Position numbers and translations under genes: made by a program. From JAPWJZ01 sp035626855 (GTDB taxonomy: Bacteria > Pseudomonadota > Alphaproteobacteria > Micavibrionales > UBA2020): 37,911 bases of DNA. Shown here piece after piece: positions 35,513-37,911 of this stretch. Every line of letters starts with the position of its first letter. Position 1 is the stretch's first letter. The notes beneath the pieces were generated by a model that had not been told where the DNA came from, ran no database searches, and was given only the letters and a program-made list of their open reading frames with translations. Where the stretch lies: positions 1 through 37,911 of the forward strand of contig DASPMW010000019.1 in NCBI GenBank assembly GCA_035626855.1, in the 5' to 3' direction.

Positions 35513-35812
35513 TTACTTGCCGACTGCTTCTTTCAGTTCTTTCGCAGCGCGGAAGGCGATTTTCTTTTTCGCCGGAATCTTGATGGTTTCGCCGGTGGCG
35601 GGGTTGCGGCCCATGCGAGCAGCGCGTTTGCGCACTTGCAGGATGCCGAGGCCGGCCATACGGACGCGGTTGCCTTTTTTCAGGTTTTTCACCAGGTGAG
35701 CAATCAGGTCTTCCATGATCGCGTTCAGGGTCTTCTTGGGCATTTCATGCTTTTCAGCGATTTCCGCCGCGATGTTTTTCAGCGTGACGGTCGGTTGGGT
35801 TGCTTTTGCCAT
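35513..35812 (-). CDS. hup: HU-family DNA-binding protein
   Basis: 99 residues from the ATG at 35812 (MAKATQPTVTLKNIAAEIAE). The histone-like fold is clear: two N-terminal helices, then GNRVRMAGLGILQVRKRAAR and the DNA-binding arm with GRNPATGETIKIPAKKKIAF, including the Arg-Asn-Pro intercalation tip. It is somewhat longer at the N-terminus than the standard 90-residue HU, with a short polar lead. It probably helps compact the nucleoid. It is monocistronic; a GC hairpin (CGCGCCG 35482-35488 and CGGCGCG 35501-35507) just after the stop is a weak terminator candidate. Confidence 0.94.
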   Translation of the reverse strand: MAKATQPTVTLKNIAAEIAEKHEMPKKTLNAIMEDLIAHLVKNLKKGNRVRMAGLGILQVRKRAARMGRNPATGETIKIPAKKKIAFRAAKELKEAVGK

Positions 35813-36092
35813 GTGTTTAAACTCACTTCGTTGATTGCACAACGGCGCCGGTCCTCAAGTCGAGAAAAGCCTTTAATAGCAGGCCTCCCCAGAATCGCAT
35901 TCCCTTGCCGTGACAAATGATTCATGACAGATAACGCATAAACCGCCAACAATTAAATGGCCAAAAAACGCTGTTTTCAGGCTTTTTGGCGTTCTTTTTC
36001 CAATAATCGGCGTTTTAGGCCCTCAAAAAACCCTTATTTCAAGGGGTTTTCTGCGATGCAGCGCGAGTTATCCACACGCTTGACGCATGCAA
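35813..36092. other. AT-rich intergenic region with hairpins and one DnaA box
   Basis: It contains, from right to left: a perfect DnaA box TTATCCACA (36068-36076, plus strand), the uup terminator (36025-36050), and a second hairpin GCCAAAAA (35960-35967) / TTTTTGGC (35983-35990). No gene is seen. A single DnaA box without neighbours, DUE or replication genes is not enough to call an origin. Confidence 0.5.
36025..36050 (-). terminator. Rho-independent terminator after uup
   Basis: AAAAAACCCTT (36025-36035), loop ATTTC, AAGGGGTTTT (36041-36050). On the minus strand the hairpin is followed by TTTTTTGAGG. One G is bulged. Confidence 0.75.
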
Positions 36093-37911
36093 TCAATTGT
36101 CGACGGTGATCTTCATTTCCTCGAGCTCGAGCCAGCGCAGTTCGGCGGAATCGAGGTCGCCGCGCGCCTGCGCGAGACGCTTTGATGCCGTATCGAACGC
36201 GCCGCGGTCGCGTGAGTAAAGCTCGGCGTCGTCGAGGATGCGCTCGAGGCTTTCAATTTCCTTCTGCAGGGCTTCAACCCTTGCGGGCAGGTTGTCGAGC
36301 TCGTATTGAAGTTTATAGGTAAGCTTTTTAAACGTCTTCGGCGCGTCGTTTTTCTGCTCCGCTGCGGGCGGTGGTGTATCGCGTTTTTTCGGCTCGCGGA
36401 ACGACAGGAAATCGTCCTCGTCGTCTTCATGATCGCGTCGGCGTTTGCGCGCCGCGATATAATCGGAGTAGCCGCCGATATAGCCGTGTACCCGCCCGTC
36501 GCCCTCAAAAGCCAGGATCTTGCTGACCGTCTGGTCAAGAAAGTCGCGGTCGTGGGACACAACGATCAGGGTGCCGGTATAAGCGGCCAGAATTTCCTCG
36601 AGCATATCGAGCGTGTCCATGTCGAGGTCGTTGGTCGGCTCGTCGAGGATCAGCAGGCCCTTGGGGTTTGCGAGCACTTTTGCCAGCAAAAGACGGTTTT
36701 TCTGGCCGCCGGAAAGCGTGCCCACCCGCTGGTCCACCATGCTTGCGTCGAACAGGAAATCGCGCAGGTAGCCGATCACATGGCGCGTCTTGTCCATGAC
36801 TTTCAGGTATTCCCCGCCCTGCGGGCAGAGAACGTGCTTGACGGTGTCTTCCGGCTTCAGGTCGCGGCGTTTCTGGTCGAAGTACGAGAATTCCATGCCG
36901 CGCGCGAGCTTGACCTTGCCCATATCGGGCTTGATCTCGCCGATCAGCATGCGCAGGAACGTCGTTTTGCCGGACCCGTTCTTGCCGAGGATGCCGATGC
37001 GGTCGCCCTTCTGGAAGCGCATCGAGAATTTATTCAGGACTGTTTTCTCGCGGCCCTTGTCGTCGACGAATTTCTTGTCGGTCTTGACGAATTCGGCGAC
37101 GAGCTTTGATCCCACGCTGTCGATTTCCATTTCGCCGACTTCGAGGCGCCGCATCATCTGGCGGTAGGCGCTTTTGTCTTTCTTGAGCTTCGCGCGCTCC
37201 TCCAGCATCAGAGCGAGGCGGCGCTGGTTGCGCTTCTGGCGCGCCTTCACGCCGCGGCTGCCCCATTCGACCTCGATATCGAGCGCCTTCTGGCGGTTTG
37301 CGAGCTCGCGCTCTTCCTGCTCCAGCAGCATCGACGACCATTCGTCGAAATGTCCGAAGCCCTTCGGCGCGATGCGCATCTTGCCGCGGTCGAGCCAGAA
37401 GATCTTGTTCGAGATATTGGCCAGAAACGCCTTGTCATGGCTCACGCAGAGCAGCGCGCCGCGATAGCGCTGCAAAAACTGCTCCAGCCATTCGATGATT
37501 TCGAGATCCAGGTGGTTGGTGGGCTCGTCGAGCAGCAGGATATCCGGCTCCTCGACCAGCGCCCGCGCCAGCGCCGCGCGACGCAGCTGCCCGCCGGAGA
37601 GCATATCCATGCGGTCCTCCGGCTTCAGGTCGAGCGGCTGGATGACCATATCGACCTTGTAGCGGTTTTCCTCCTCGACCCCGTCCTTCATCAGTTGTTC
37701 GAAAACGAAGTCATAAACGGTCTGGCCGGGGATTGGCTGCACGTCCTGCTGCATATAGCCGATAGTTGTGCCTTGCAGCACCCAGCGCTTGCCGGTGTCG
37801 AGGTCCCGGTCGCCGGTGATGAGGTTCATCAGCGTCGATTTGCCGGAGCCGTTCTTTCCGACCAGCGAGATCTTGTCCCCTTCATGAATGTTGAAGGAGA
37901 ACTCGTCAAAG
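36093..37911 (-). CDS. uup: ABC-F ATPase, Uup type (N-terminus outside window)
   Basis: 606 codons are visible; the first part of nucleotide-binding domain 1 lies beyond the edge. NBD1: Walker A GKNGSGKST close to the edge, signature LSGGQLRRAALARAL, Walker B DILLLDEPTNHLD. Then the interdomain arm/linker, and NBD2 with GKNGSGKTTFLRML, LSGGQKNRLLLAKVL and LLILDEPTNDLDMDT (the EPTNDLD form is usual in Uup). The last ~85 residues form a coiled coil (YELDNLPARVEALQKEIESL), the Uup C-terminal DNA-binding domain. It lacks membrane helices, so it is a cytoplasmic ribosome- or DNA-linked ATPase, tied to transposon excision and ribosome function in E. coli. Its own terminator lies at 36025-36050. Confidence 0.95.
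   Translation of the reverse strand, partial: FDEFSFNIHEGDKISLVGKNGSGKSTLMNLITGDRDLDTGKRWVLQGTTIGYMQQDVQPIPGQTVYDFVFEQLMKDGVEEENRYKVDMVIQPLDLKPEDRMDMLSGGQLRRAALARALVEEPDILLLDEPTNHLDLEIIEWLEQFLQRYRGALLCVSHDKAFLANISNKIFWLDRGKMRIAPKGFGHFDEWSSMLLEQEERELANRQKALDIEVEWGSRGVKARQKRNQRRLALMLEERAKLKKDKSAYRQMMRRLEVGEMEIDSVGSKLVAEFVKTDKKFVDDKGREKTVLNKFSMRFQKGDRIGILGKNGSGKTTFLRMLIGEIKPDMGKVKLARGMEFSYFDQKRRDLKPEDTVKHVLCPQGGEYLKVMDKTRHVIGYLRDFLFDASMVDQRVGTLSGGQKNRLLLAKVLANPKGLLILDEPTNDLDMDTLDMLEEILAAYTGTLIVVSHDRDFLDQTVSKILAFEGDGRVHGYIGGYSDYIAARKRRRDHEDDEDDFLSFREPKKRDTPPPAAEQKNDAPKTFKKLTYKLQYELDNLPARVEALQKEIESLERILDDAELYSRDRGAFDTASKRLAQARGDLDSAELRWLELEEMKITVDN

Noticed and set aside
35813..36092. Possible replication origin (DnaA box, AT-rich, hairpins)
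   Set aside because: Only one exact DnaA box, the hairpins are better read as terminators, and no dnaA, dnaN, gidA, hemE or parAB gene is near.

Overview
The window is high-GC, gene-dense bacterial DNA that looks alphaproteobacterial. The housekeeping genes fit that: a plant/alphaproteobacterial-type glutamate-cysteine ligase (gshA) next to rsmE and ubiA, tldD, a PiT phosphate transporter with its DUF47 partner, an HU protein, a Uup-type ABC-F protein and leucine-degradation genes. No rRNA, tRNA, CRISPR, transposase or phage gene was found. The genus cannot be fixed from sequence alone; a free-living or predatory lineage such as the Micavibrio group or a Rhodospirillales relative is only a guess.

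Layout. 1-0.6 kb: the start of a divergent SAM-hydroxide-adenosyltransferase-like gene (leaves the window), then a tandem/REP repeat. 0.8-1.8 kb: an orphan protein with an HEAAH metallopeptidase-like motif. 2.0-5.4 kb (minus): a leucine-catabolism operon (carboxyltransferase subunit of methylcrotonyl-CoA carboxylase, then methylglutaconyl-CoA hydratase) with three small membrane proteins between the enzymes. 5.5-9.0 kb (minus): four paralogous double-hairpin membrane proteins and a 65-residue companion, most with a clear TTGAC-type promoter. 9.1-9.6 kb: a small ankyrin protein. 9.7-14.2 kb (minus): a polymyxin-resistance-type operon (PAP2 protein, PmrA-like regulator, PmrB-like kinase, EptA) with a strong PmrA-box match upstream and a weaker one before eptA. 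14.2-17.3 kb (minus): three genes holding four copies of an unrecognised ~190-residue helical domain. 17.4-18.8 kb: tldD. 19-21.1 kb: REP-like repeats, two small secreted proteins and a yeast-type cytosine deaminase. 21.2-23.8 kb (plus): four tightly packed genes for related helical proteins. 24-27.2 kb: aldo/keto reductase, membrane-anchored methyltransferase, nitronate monooxygenase and group III truncated haemoglobin. 27.2-28.1 kb: a zeta-toxin-like kinase with an apparent 3' frameshift. 28.4-29.8 kb: an unknown 466-residue protein. 29.9-36 kb: gshA, rsmE, ubiA, a MazG-like pyrophosphohydrolase, the DUF47-pit pair and HU. 36.1 kb to the end: uup (partial).

The most unusual theme is a set of lineage-specific unknown proteins in small paralogous arrays (membrane proteins, the ~190-residue domain, the four-gene cassette), plus the ankyrin protein, the 466-residue protein and the nitronate monooxygenase. 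Nearly all end in a short Pro/Ala-rich, basic tail, often with a Phe followed by Arg, Lys or Thr (for example KAPQFRS, TAKFRRKP, TASFTRKP, PARFRR, SPDKFRLRK, KPPKFG, KPAFKI, KRAPKL). This may be a common C-terminal targeting, secretion or docking signal and is the best candidate here for an undescribed system. A second theme is promoters of the form TTGAC(T/G/A)-N16 to N18-TAnnnT, several placed so close to the start codon that leaderless mRNAs are expected.
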